This document shows, one piece after another, positions 1 to 6,963 of a stretch of DNA of 55,927 nt. A program made the position numbers and the translations under genes. The notes below the pieces were generated by a model. The model did no database searches. It saw only the letters and a program-made list of their open reading frames with translations, and had not been told where the DNA came from. Within the stretch, counting starts at the first letter, position 1. Each line of letters opens with the position of its first letter. The stretch comes from CAZCQP01 sp964500895 (GTDB lineage Bacteria > Bacillota > Clostridia > Lachnospirales > JAISER01), in contig CAZCQP010000014.1 of NCBI GenBank assembly GCA_964500895.1, positions 1-55,927 of the forward strand, in the 5' to 3' direction.

Positions 1-563
1 TCTACATCCCATTGTATGGTGTAGTAACCTGATTCTTCTGCCGCTTGCACCACTGTGTTGTTGTATTCCCCGTAGGGGGGCCGGAAAAGTTGCATTTCAA
101 TGCCTAAAAGTGCTTTGACTTTTTCATGCACGCCCATAATTTCCTGTTTGTTACGTTCCAGGTTCAGTTGAGCGCCATGGGCGTGGGTGTTGCCGTGGTT
201 GCCAATGTCGTGCCCGGCAGATGCAATTTTTTTCACTTCTTCAGGGTATTTATCCACCCAGTAGCCGCATAAAAAGAAGGTGGCTTTGACATCGTAAGAC
301 TCTAAAATGTCCAGAAGGTTGCCTGTATCTTCTGCACCCCAGGCGGCGTCGAAGGAAATGGCCACCTTTTTCTCTGGGGTGTCTACGCAATAGATGGGCA
401 GTTTGCGGTTGGCAGCAGACTGAGCGGTTTGATAGCTGGAAAAGACCTGAACGGCAGCCGGCTTGGCCATATAAACCGCCGTACATATTAAAACGGCCAT
501 CAGCAAAAGCTGTGCCGTTTTTTTCCTTGGTAGTCTTTTTAAGGTTGCATTAAGCTTATCCAT
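1..563 (-). CDS. Polysaccharide deacetylase, NodB family (PdaB-like), 3' end beyond window
   Basis: Secreted or membrane-anchored enzyme expected to remove acetyl groups from a cell-wall or spore-cortex polysaccharide. The visible 187 residues begin at an ATG (561-563) behind a strong AAAAAAGGAG site. A basic N-terminus and one hydrophobic segment (about residues 16-33) are followed by the NodB domain: SFDAAWGAEDT (motif 1), HDIGNHGNTH (metal-binding motif 2) and FRPPYGEYN (motif 3), ending in QWDVD at the window edge. Motif 1 keeps the first Asp but has Ala-Ala-Trp after it, which I associate with the sporulation-linked PdaB branch rather than classic TFDD enzymes. The gene continues past position 1. 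Deacetylase fold is confident; the PdaB assignment is inference. Its 5' coding region contains a hairpin that is duplicated downstream of the neighbouring carD-like gene. Confidence 0.88.
   Translation of the reverse strand, partial: MDKLNATLKRLPRKKTAQLLLMAVLICTAVYMAKPAAVQVFSSYQTAQSAANRKLPIYCVDTPEKKVAISFDAAWGAEDTGNLLDILESYDVKATFFLCGYWVDKYPEEVKKIASAGHDIGNHGNTHAHGAQLNLERNKQEIMGVHEKVKALLGIEMQLFRPPYGEYNNTVVQAAEESGYYTIQWDV
481..540. repeat. Copy 1 of a 60-bp hairpin-bearing direct repeat, inside the deacetylase gene
   Basis: This stretch of the deacetylase coding region aligns with 818-878 over about 60 bases with few differences. Both contain the core AACGGC-CATCAGCAAAAGCTGT-GCCGTT (the second copy has TATC), able to fold with stems AACGGC/GCCGTT and AGC/GCT. 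Here it encodes the hydrophobic segment KTAQLLLMAVLI on the minus strand. Confidence 0.75.
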
Positions 564-620
564 AAAACGCTCCTTTTTTCTTTAAGCTTATGCTAAAAAA
601 AGGAGAGTATGCTATAATTA

Positions 621-649
621 TTGACAAGAAGGTATAAGTATGATATTAA
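621..649 (+). promoter_or_regulatory. Possible orphan sigma-A promoter in a gene-poor gap
   Basis: TTGACA at 621-626 and TATTAA at 644-649 are separated by 17 bases. No supported gene follows on the plus strand; the gap 564-903 otherwise holds only the repeat copy and terminator at 818-878. The promoter may be a chance match or a remnant of lost sequence. Confidence 0.3.
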
Positions 650-817
650 GGTTAGGTTGTTTTATTGCAGTGACACAACTTAAAAGCAATCTATAATATT
701 TAATACTAGAATGGAGTAATTAGAATGGCAAGAAGTAGTAAATGGCTTGGCAGCCTCCAGGCAGCGTAAGAGAAATTGGTCACTTTTGTGTGAAACTCCC
801 ATACAATACGCTTGACT

Positions 818-878
818 CTACATACAAAAAAACGGCTATCAGCAAAAGCTGTGCCGTTTTTTCTTTGTGTGTCTTATT
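818..878 (-). terminator. Terminator of the carD-like gene; copy 2 of the 60-bp repeat
   Basis: Read on the minus strand, AAACGGC and GCCGTTT form a stem with an inner AGC/GCT pair, followed by a run of seven T (862 down to 824). That is a good rho-independent terminator 40-80 bases past the carD-like stop. The whole stretch is a diverged copy of 481-540; on the minus strand it still reads KTAQLLLIAVFL, so it looks like a decayed duplicate of the deacetylase 5' region now serving as a terminator. Confidence 0.7.
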
Positions 879-903
879 AAAATGCTAAATTCTGTAAAAA
901 TTT

Positions 904-1380
904 CTATACAACATAAGAAGATAAAATTTCTTCTGCATAAACTTTTTCTACATCATGAGTTAATATAATTTCAGAAATGATGATTTGCTTGGCTGTTGAG
1001 AGCATTTTCTTTTCCGCAGTGGATAAACCCCGTTCACGCTCTCTGTAGAGCAAATTGCGGAAAACCAATGTCACTTCCTGCAAATTGCCTGTTTTAATTT
1101 TTTCCAGGTTTTCTTTATAACGCAAGTTCCAGTTTTCCGGCATGTCAATGGGCTCGTCCATCACGCTTTTAATAATGTCTGTTACCGTTTCTTTGGCATA
1201 CACTTGGCGGATGCCTAGGTCGTCGGCTTTACCGGCACAGATTTTAATTTTCAAATTCCCTGTAGGAATAAACAAAACGTAATAAAGCTGCTGGGTACCG
1301 TCCACTTCCAGCTGCTCTAAGTTTTCAATGATGCCTGCGCCATACAAGGGGTATACTATTTTATCACCAACGCTATACAA
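904..1380 (-). CDS. CarD/CdnL-family transcriptional regulator
   Basis: RNA polymerase-binding regulator of the CarD_TRCF family, which in other bacteria contacts the beta subunit and stabilises open promoter complexes, notably at rRNA promoters. The N-terminal domain (residues 1-60) carries the family signature YSVGDKIVYPLYGAGII; the helical C-terminal part (about 70-158) includes NWNLRYKENLEKIKTG and RERERGLSTAEKKML. At 158 residues it has the normal family length. I start it at the TTG at 1380, because AGGAG at 1391-1395 abuts the upstream in-frame TTG (1389) and lies nine bases from this one, and the family begins M-[FY]-x-V/I-G-D-K. The flanking genes give no functional link. Terminated by the hairpin at 818-878. 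Confidence 0.92.
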   Translation of the reverse strand: MYSVGDKIVYPLYGAGIIENLEQLEVDGTQQLYYVLFIPTGNLKIKICAGKADDLGIRQVYAKETVTDIIKSVMDEPIDMPENWNLRYKENLEKIKTGNLQEVTLVFRNLLYRERERGLSTAEKKMLSTAKQIIISEIILTHDVEKVYAEEILSSYVV

Positions 1381-1554
1381 CCGACTCAACTCCTGATTAT
1401 ATCAAAAAATTTATTTTTGACTATACTGTATTGTACCATGAAAAGGACAATCATGTAAAGAAAAACTGTCGATTTATGTAACTTATTGCTTGTAATATTT
1501 ATATTACATATTCTTACCAAACTTTACAAATATTATGCAGCAATGTTTTTGGCA

Positions 1555-1636
1555 TTACAAAAAGGCTGAAGCAAAAGTCAGGACTTATAGGGGAAATGTA
1601 TAGAAAGACATTTCCCTGGCTTTTGCGTCAGCCTTT
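1555..1636 (-). terminator. Compound nested-hairpin terminator of rpsT
   Basis: Three coaxial stems are nested: AAAGGCTGA (1561-1569) with TCAGCCTTT (1628-1636), GCAAAAG (1571-1577) with CTTTTGC (1620-1626), and GGGAAATGT (1591-1599) with ACATTTCCC (1608-1616). On the minus strand the outer arm runs into TTTTT, which suits termination 15 bases past the rpsT stop. The 76-base structure is much longer than needed for a terminator. The rest of 1381-1650 is AT-rich and shows no gene. Confidence 0.75.
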
Positions 1637-1650
1637 CAGTAGAACTTAAA

Positions 1651-1917
1651 TTAAGCGCCGTGTTTGTTTACAAGTTTAGTAAGTCTAGACTTTTTACGGG
1701 CGGCGTTGTTTTTATGATATACGCCTTTCGTAGCTGCCATGTCTATGGATTTAACCGCTTCAACAAGGGCGGTTTTTGCCTCATCGAATTGACCGGCAGA
1801 CAAAGCGGCCAGAACTTTTTTAACAGATGTTTTTGTACGGGATTTAATCATCTTATTGCGTAAGGTTTTCTTTGTGATAACCTTAATGCGCTTCTTAGCA
1901 GATTTAATATTAGCCAA
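1651..1917 (-). CDS. rpsT: 30S ribosomal protein S20
   Basis: Primary 16S rRNA-binding protein of the small subunit. The 88-residue product matches S20 throughout: ANIKSAKKRIKV at the N-terminus, basic helices (KKTLRNKMIKSRTKTSVKK) and the terminal KNNAARKKSRLTKLVNK. The start is the TTG at 1917, eight bases behind GGAGG (1926-1930); the ATG codons further upstream would add residues not found in S20. A TTG/UUG start is also used by E. coli rpsT, where it is part of autogenous translational control; the same could apply here but is not shown. It is monocistronic, with its own promoter (1954-1982) and a large terminator. Confidence 0.97.
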   Translation of the reverse strand: MANIKSAKKRIKVITKKTLRNKMIKSRTKTSVKKVLAALSAGQFDEAKTALVEAVKSIDMAATKGVYHKNNAARKKSRLTKLVNKHGA

Positions 1918-1953
1918 CCTCTTCACCTCCATTTCCCTTTTCAAACAAATGAC

Positions 1954-1982
1954 ATTTTAACCTAAAAAAATGTGCAAGTCAA
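1954..1982 (-). promoter_or_regulatory. Sigma-A promoter of rpsT
   Basis: On the minus strand TTGACT (1982-1977), a 17-base spacer and TAAAAT (1959-1954) precede the rpsT start by about 30-40 bases. Spacing and both hexamers fit the housekeeping consensus well. Confidence 0.75.
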
Positions 1983-2075
1983 TAAGAATTTTTCAAGGCG
2001 TTAAAATTTTTATTTTTTAGAGCATAACAAAAACAACATTTCAAAACGTTAAAATACTTTTTTCCGATTATGATA

Positions 2076-2104
2076 TTGATTATTTTAGAAAATATAGGTA
2101 TTAT
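2076..2104 (+). promoter_or_regulatory. Sigma-A-like promoter of the chemotaxis receptor
   Basis: TTGATT (2076-2081), a 17-base spacer and TATTAT (2099-2104). It would give a leader of about 100 bases before the receptor start. Confidence 0.5.
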
Positions 2105-2114
2105 ATTCAAGGAT

Positions 2115-2183
2115 GTGTTTGAAAAATATAAATGCTGCATCGTAGGCATTCTTTTTAAAAAAGGCTGTTGATTTTACAAACAC
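2115..2183 (+). promoter_or_regulatory. Candidate structured leader RNA of the receptor gene
   Basis: GTGTTTG (2115-2121) pairs perfectly with CAAACAC (2177-2183), enclosing a second hairpin AATGC/GCATT (2131-2135 with 2146-2150) and an A/T-rich arm. The closing stem ends 15 bases before the ribosome binding site. It does not match any riboswitch I know, including the cyclic-di-GMP classes that often precede chemotaxis genes. Confidence 0.3.
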
Positions 2184-2213
2184 GTCTAAATTAATTAAAG
2201 AGGGGTTGCAACC

Positions 2214-4715
2214 ATGAAAAGCATAAGAGCAAAATTGACAGCGTCCGTTCTCTTGCTTAGCATTGTGGGAATGTTCATTATAGCGACAATTAGCTATTTT
2301 CTGGCAAGAAATATTATCCTAAATGAAGTTTTGGAAAAAAACCAGAACAATGCCCAGTACGAAGCCAAACAGATTGATACATGGATATTAAATGCCAAGA
2401 CGCTGGTTCAAGTGAACGGGAAAGTGTTTTCTGTTTATGGCCATCGCAAAGATGCTAAAAAACCTCTGGAAGAACTGTTAAGTCAATGGGACTATCTTTT
2501 GGACGTTTACCTGGGCTTCAGTGACGGCACAGCACTCTTTGCTACCGATTATGTGCCGGAGCCAGGCTGGTACACCTATGAGAGGGTATGGTATGAGACG
2601 GCCATGGAACACAAGGGTGAAACCATTGTAACACCACCGTATGTGGATAGTGAGCTGAAGCAGCAGGTTATTACCGTTGCTACCTATGCCGGTAAAATGG
2701 ACGGAGAGGATTTTGTATCTGCGGCCGACTTAACCATTGATACCTTAATCGGCATTGTATCCACCATTGAATTACCGGAAGGCGGGGATGCTTTCCTAGT
2801 GGATGACCAGGGCGAAATTGTGGCCCATACCAACGCCACCTACGCCCCCGCTAATAACGAGTTGCAGAAAATCTCGGCTTACCCAGTGTACACAGAGCTT
2901 GCAAGCAGAGCAGCCAACGAAACATTTATTAAAATGAAAGATGCAGATGATGTTACACGGTATTTTATCCCTGTGAAAATAGATTCGGCAAACTGGACGC
3001 TGTACCTGGCCATTCCAGAAAATGAGATTTATGCATCTGCCAACAGCCTTATTTTCTATACCCTTCCGGTTTTGGCTATCATGATTATCGTGGTTATCAT
3101 TATTACAGGGTTGCTACTACGCCGGCTTGTCTTTAAGCCTATTAAGCATTTAATTATGGCTTCTAACAAACTGGCTGTGGGTGATATGCAGATACAATTG
3201 GACACTGCATCTCAAGATGAAATTGGCCAATTAAACCGAGATTTTCAAAAAGTGGTAGACACCCTTAAGGGCTTGCTTGAAAATATGAACAAAATGGCGT
3301 CGGAGCAGTTTCATGGCAACCTGGACTACCATCTGGACGAATTGCAATATGAAGGGGCCTACAGGGAAGTGGCTGCCGGGGTTAACCAAATGGTGTCCAA
3401 CATTGCAAGCATTGTTGATTTAACCCTGAACTGCTTGGAAGGTTTCTCCAGCGGCAACTTTCAAGTGGAGTTTAAACAGCTTCCGGGTAAGCAAGCCATG
3501 TTAACGGAGGCCGTTGAACGGCTGCGTGATAATCTCATTAACGTGGATAATGAAATTGAAACCTTATCCTTAGAGGCTTCCAAGGGCCAATTGTCCAAAC
3601 GGGCCAATGCCCAACAATTTAAAGGGGATTGGTTTACCCTTATTTCGGCCCTAAACGCACTGTTGGAGTCTATGATAAGCCCCATTAATGAAGCCAACGA
3701 TGTATTGCTGGATATGTCCAAAGGGAACCTTTCTGTTAAGATGACTGGAGACTATCAAGGGGAATTTCTCACCATTAAAAATTCCGTTAATACGGTGCAG
3801 GCGGAACTTTCCAGCTACATTGCCGAAATATCCCGGGTGCTTTCAAACATTGCCAACAGAGATTTAAGCCAGGGCATCTACCGGGAATATTTAGGGGATT
3901 TTAAAGCCATTAAAGATTCCATTAATTTCATTGTAGACACCTTAAACAACATCATGAGCGAAATTGCCATGGCCACCATTCAGGTAAACACCGGGGCCAA
4001 GCAAGTGTCTGAAAACAACATGCTGCTTGCTATGGGCACCCAAGAGCAGGCGGACGCCATTGCCAAACTGCAAGCGTCTATGGACAGAATCAACGACCAG
4101 ACCATAGACAATGCAGACAATGCCAATAAAGTGAATGACATTTCCAAAGTGTCTAAGGAAAATGCTGATAACGGCAACAAGGAAATGCAGCTGATGTTGG
4201 AATCCATGGAGGGCATTAAAGATTCATCACATAATATTTCAAAAATCATGAAAGTGATTGATGACATTGCTTTCCAAACCAATTTGCTGGCGCTGAATGC
4301 TGCCGTAGAGGCTGCAAGGGCAGGGCAGCACGGCAAAGGCTTTGCGGTGGTGGCGGAAGAAGTGCGCAGCCTGGCTGGCAGAAGCCAAACCGCGGCCAAA
4401 GAAACCCAAGTGCTTATTCAAGACACCATGAACAAAATTGATAATGGCACAAAGATAGCCGAAGATACGTTCAGTGCTTTATCTAAGATTGTGAATGACG
4501 TGAATGAGGTGTCTAAATACATTGCCAACATTTCTGATGCTTCAAAAGAGCAGGCTACTTCTGTAGCAGATGCCTCTGGAGACATTAATAAAATATCGGA
4601 TGTGGTGAATGACAATTCCTCTAACACCCAGCAGTCTGCCGCTGCCGCAGAAGAATTGTCCAGCCAGGCGGAAGTGTTGAACGGCTTAATTCAAACCTTC
4701 AAGCTTAGAAGATAA
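2214..4715 (+). CDS. Methyl-accepting chemotaxis protein with Cache sensor and HAMP-like tandem
   Basis: Transmembrane receptor that would pass an extracellular signal to CheA/CheW. Of 833 residues, 13-31 form TM1 and about 278-302 TM2. Between them lies a roughly 245-residue Cache-type sensor (WDYLLDVYLGFSDG, GWYTYERVWYETAM, GGDAFLVDDQGEIVAH). A HAMP domain follows (about 303-353), then further HAMP-like segments to about 600 (GDYQGEFLTIKNSVN, EYLGDFKAIKDSIN), then the signalling domain. Its conserved hairpin tip reads AFQTNLLALNAAVEAARAG at about 684-702. There is no C-terminal CheR-docking pentapeptide; it ends IQTFKLRR. Start: ATG behind AGAGGGG. No che genes are nearby, so it is an orphan receptor with unknown ligand. 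Confidence 0.95.
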   Translation: MKSIRAKLTASVLLLSIVGMFIIATISYFLARNIILNEVLEKNQNNAQYEAKQIDTWILNAKTLVQVNGKVFSVYGHRKDAKKPLEELLSQWDYLLDVYLGFSDGTALFATDYVPEPGWYTYERVWYETAMEHKGETIVTPPYVDSELKQQVITVATYAGKMDGEDFVSAADLTIDTLIGIVSTIELPEGGDAFLVDDQGEIVAHTNATYAPANNELQKISAYPVYTELASRAANETFIKMKDADDVTRYFIPVKIDSANWTLYLAIPENEIYASANSLIFYTLPVLAIMIIVVIIITGLLLRRLVFKPIKHLIMASNKLAVGDMQIQLDTASQDEIGQLNRDFQKVVDTLKGLLENMNKMASEQFHGNLDYHLDELQYEGAYREVAAGVNQMVSNIASIVDLTLNCLEGFSSGNFQVEFKQLPGKQAMLTEAVERLRDNLINVDNEIETLSLEASKGQLSKRANAQQFKGDWFTLISALNALLESMISPINEANDVLLDMSKGNLSVKMTGDYQGEFLTIKNSVNTVQAELSSYIAEISRVLSNIANRDLSQGIYREYLGDFKAIKDSINFIVDTLNNIMSEIAMATIQVNTGAKQVSENNMLLAMGTQEQADAIAKLQASMDRINDQTIDNADNANKVNDISKVSKENADNGNKEMQLMLESMEGIKDSSHNISKIMKVIDDIAFQTNLLALNAAVEAARAGQHGKGFAVVAEEVRSLAGRSQTAAKETQVLIQDTMNKIDNGTKIAEDTFSALSKIVNDVNEVSKYIANISDASKEQATSVADASGDINKISDVVNDNSSNTQQSAAAAEELSSQAEVLNGLIQTFKLRR

Positions 4716-4737
4716 ATGCATATTTAAAAAACATTAG

Positions 4738-4773
4738 AAAGGCCCTTTTTAACCTAGTTAAAGAGGGCCTTTA
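4738..4773 (+). terminator. Terminator of the chemotaxis receptor gene, copy 1
   Basis: AAAGGCCCTTTTTAAC pairs with GTTAAAGAGGGCCTTT across a three-base loop. A nearly identical hairpin recurs at 4949-4985. Confidence 0.6.
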
Positions 4774-4777
4774 AGCT

Positions 4778-4947
4778 GTCGACAACTGGCAAAAACCTCG
4801 GGGCTTTGCCCCGAACCCTAACCGCTTTTTGAAAAAAGCGGTGCAAAAACTTCATGAAAATGCCGCTTAGCGGCATTTTAGGCAAAAGCTTTTTGAAAGG
4901 TTTGGGAAGCTTTTTCTCGAAAAAGTTTCCCAAGGTCTTTTGTCAAC
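4778..4947. repeat. Composite palindromic intergenic element between twin terminators
   Basis: About 170 bases with matching ends (GTCGACAA at 4778 and TTGTCAAC at 4940-4947, inverted with one mismatch). Inside is a series of short hairpins: GGGGCTTTGCCCC, ACCGCTTT/AAAGCGGT, AAAATGCCGC/GCGGCATTTT and GGGAAGCTTTTTC/GAAAAAGTTTCCC. Such multi-hairpin units are common intergenic repeats in Clostridia. A 73-codon open frame here on either strand follows from the palindromes, not from a gene. No other copy is in the window. Confidence 0.6.
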
Positions 4948-4948
4948 A

Positions 4949-4985
4949 AACTGAGGCCCTTTTTAACCCAGTTAAAAAGGGCCTT
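4949..4985 (+). terminator. Second copy of the receptor terminator hairpin
   Basis: AAACTGAGGCCCTTTTTAAC is followed by CCA and GTTAAAAAGGGCCTTTTCC: almost the same hairpin as at 4738-4773, with a better T tail. The two copies bracket the palindromic element. Confidence 0.6.
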
Positions 4986-5048
4986 TTCCATGGGCAGAGC
5001 AATACCCGCCGCCATTTTCAAACAATTAAATGCATATATAAATTTTTC

Positions 5049-5077
5049 TTGACACTCATTGGATTTTATGCTTAAAT
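5049..5077 (+). promoter_or_regulatory. Promoter of the XRE-cupin regulator and probably of potABCD
   Basis: A perfect TTGACA (5049-5054), 17-base spacer and TTAAAT (5072-5077) preceded by TATG (extended -10). The roughly 75-base leader contains TTTAAACAAAAAGTTTA (from 5101), a small inverted repeat that could be an operator for autoregulation. Confidence 0.65.
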
Positions 5078-5160
5078 AGCCCATGGAGCTGTTTAGCAAA
5101 TTTAAACAAAAAGTTTAGTATATGTGTATTGCAGAAAGCTGGCTTTAAAGGAGGTCTCTC

Positions 5161-5700
5161 ATGCGTATTGGCGAAAAAATCAGACGTCTTAGGGTGACAA
5201 TTGGTTTAACCCAAGAAGAGCTTGCCAACCGCAGCGAGCTTACAAAAGGGTTCATTTCCCAGCTGGAGCGGGACTTAACCTCGCCCTCTATCGCCACCCT
5301 GATTGATATTTTAGAGTGCCTGGGCACCAACTTGCAAGACTTTTTTAATGAAACACACGACAGCAAAATTGTATTCAAAAATGATGATGTGTTTGTGCAA
5401 GAAAATGAAGAAGAAGGTCACTTAATTCATTGGCTCATTCCAAACGCTCAAAAAAACATGATGGAGCCAATTTTAATTGAGATAAAACCCAAAGGCGTCT
5501 CCAGCGAGTACAACCCGCATGAAGGCGAATTTTTTGGGTATGTGCTGAAAGGCGCAATTTTGCTTGTTTTGGGTGAACAACGGCAAAAGGTTAAAAAAGG
5601 CGAAAGCTTTTACTACAAAGCAAACGCCCCCCACCGCATTGAAAACCCTGGTGGGTCTGAGGCGCTGGTGCTTTGGGTGTGTACGCCGCCGAAGTTCTAA
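5161..5700 (+). CDS. XRE-family regulator with cupin domain
   Basis: DNA-binding regulator, probably of the polyamine transporter genes that follow. Residues 4-62 form a helix-turn-helix domain (LTQEELANRSELTKGFISQL). Residues about 108-176 form a cupin_2 beta-barrel (EGEFFGYVLKGAILLVLGEQ, KKGESFYYKANAPHRIENP) that in relatives senses a small ligand. This two-domain layout is that of the PuuR-like regulators often located before potABCD. It has 179 residues, starts at ATG behind AAAGGAGG, and has its own promoter at 5049. Its stop codon TAA is directly followed by the left end of a MITE-like element, which separates it from potA. The control of pot genes is inferred from position and family. 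Confidence 0.9.
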   Translation: MRIGEKIRRLRVTIGLTQEELANRSELTKGFISQLERDLTSPSIATLIDILECLGTNLQDFFNETHDSKIVFKNDDVFVQENEEEGHLIHWLIPNAQKNMMEPILIEIKPKGVSSEYNPHEGEFFGYVLKGAILLVLGEQRQKVKKGESFYYKANAPHRIENPGGSEALVLWVCTPPKF

Positions 5701-5860
5701 GAACCTGTGTTCAGTAATGGGTTGCCCGAATTTGAAATGGCGATTTTTCGCCATTCGCGGCGGGGTGGCGAAGGCATAATAAAAAAATTATGGCGAGCCA
5801 ACCCAACAAAGAAGGGATAATCGCTTCAAAGGCGGGTGGCAGCTTGCTGAACACAGGTTC
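5701..5860. mobile_element. MITE-like element, copy A
   Basis: A 160-bp element with terminal inverted repeats GAACCTGTGTTCAG(T/C)AA. A second copy in inverse orientation lies at 19030-19193 and a lone end at 22844-22858. The reverse complement of copy B aligns with copy A along the whole length (for example GGGTTGCCCGAATTTGAAA and ATAATCGCTTCAAAGGCGGG). It encodes no transposase, so it would depend on a factor elsewhere. Internal hairpin ATGGCGATTTTTCGCCAT. It sits between the regulator stop and potA, where transcripts must read through it. Confidence 0.8.
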
Positions 5861-5913
5861 TACTGTGCAATTGGCACCACCAAGAACAAGGCTTTTACAA
5901 AAGGAGGCTTAGC

Positions 5914-6963
5914 ATGAGCGAACGATTGATTGAACTGATTGATATTAATAAAAGCTATGGCAGCACAATGGTGCTGAATAACATTAATCTATACATACGC
6001 AAAAATGAGTTTGTAACCTTGCTTGGTCCCAGTGGTTGCGGCAAAACCACCACTTTGCGTATCATCGGCGGGTTTGAACAGCCCACCAGCGGGGACTTAC
6101 GCTTTGACAGCAAAAGCATTTTGCACCTGCCTCCTTTTAACCGCAGGGTGAACACCGTCTTTCAAAAATATGCTTTGTTTCCCCATATGAATGTGTTTGA
6201 AAACGTGGCATTTGGTTTAAAAATTCAAAAAATGCCGGCTTCTGTTATTCAGGAAAAAGTAGCGGCCATGTTAAAGCTGGTAAACTTAAAAGGCTATGAA
6301 AAACGGCCCATCACTTCTTTGTCTGGCGGCCAGCAACAGCGCATCGCCATTGCCCGTGCCTTGGTGAACGAGCCGGAAGTGTTGCTTCTGGATGAACCTT
6401 TGGGCGCACTGGATTTAAAGCTGCGGCAAGACATGCAGATAGAGCTTAAAAACATGCAAATGAAGCTGGGCATCACCTTTGTTTATGTTACCCATGACCA
6501 GGAAGAAGCCCTCACCATGTCGGACACCATTGCCGTCATGCACAACGGAATCATTCAGCAAATTGGTTCCCCGGAAGACATTTACAACGAGCCTAAAAAC
6601 GCATTTGTGGCGGATTTCATTGGGGAAAGCAACATTCTGGACGGGGTCATGCCGGAAGATTATTTGGTGCATTTTGGCGGCGGTAAATTTAAGTGTGTGG
6701 ACAAAGGCTTTGCACCGGGGGAAAGCGTGGATGTGGTTATTCGCCCGGAAGATGTGGACTTGGTTTCGGAAGACAACGCCCCAATTAAAGGCGTGGTTAA
6801 AAACGTTACCTTTAAAGGCGTGCACTATGAAATGCTGATTGAAGCAGGCAACACCACGTGGAAAGTGCACAGCACCGTGCTTTCTCCTGCCGGGCAAGCG
6901 GTGGGCATCTATGTGAAGCCAGACCTTATCCATATCATGAAAAAGGCGGTGACCAGCCCATGA
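5914..6963 (+). CDS. potA: Spermidine/putrescine ABC transporter, ATP-binding protein
   Basis: Cytoplasmic ATPase subunit that powers polyamine import through PotB and PotC. It has 349 residues: Walker A GPSGCGKTT (38-46), signature LSGGQQQR (about 135-142), Walker B VLLLDEPLGALD (about 154-165), switch His in YVTHDQEE, and a C-terminal TOBE region (about 235-345; VDVVIRPEDVDLV). It starts at ATG behind AAAGGAGG. It overlaps potB by ATGA at 6960-6963, showing translational coupling. Context (regulator upstream, permeases and binding protein downstream) supports the polyamine assignment over other importers of this ATPase type. Confidence 0.96.
   Translation: MSERLIELIDINKSYGSTMVLNNINLYIRKNEFVTLLGPSGCGKTTTLRIIGGFEQPTSGDLRFDSKSILHLPPFNRRVNTVFQKYALFPHMNVFENVAFGLKIQKMPASVIQEKVAAMLKLVNLKGYEKRPITSLSGGQQQRIAIARALVNEPEVLLLDEPLGALDLKLRQDMQIELKNMQMKLGITFVYVTHDQEEALTMSDTIAVMHNGIIQQIGSPEDIYNEPKNAFVADFIGESNILDGVMPEDYLVHFGGGKFKCVDKGFAPGESVDVVIRPEDVDLVSEDNAPIKGVVKNVTFKGVHYEMLIEAGNTTWKVHSTVLSPAGQAVGIYVKPDLIHIMKKAVTSP

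Noticed and set aside
724..890. Short open frames (14 codons at 724 and 48 codons at 742), the first reminiscent of a small acid-soluble spore protein start
   Set aside because: No full protein can be read, no ribosome site of note, and part of the second frame lies in the duplicated terminator segment.
2105..2213. Cyclic-di-GMP riboswitch before the receptor gene
   Set aside because: Neither the GEMM-I nor GEMM-II conserved segments are present.
3980..4627. Minus-strand frames inside the receptor gene
   Set aside because: Shadows of the helical coding sequence; no start signals and no recognisable protein.
4854..5099. Open frames of 73 codons on both strands after the receptor gene
   Set aside because: They are by-products of the palindromic element; symmetrical frames on both strands and no start signals.
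6858..6959. Longer potB start at 6858
   Set aside because: It would overlap potA by 100 bases without a ribosome site; the ATG at 6960 is coupled to the potA stop and fits PotB length.
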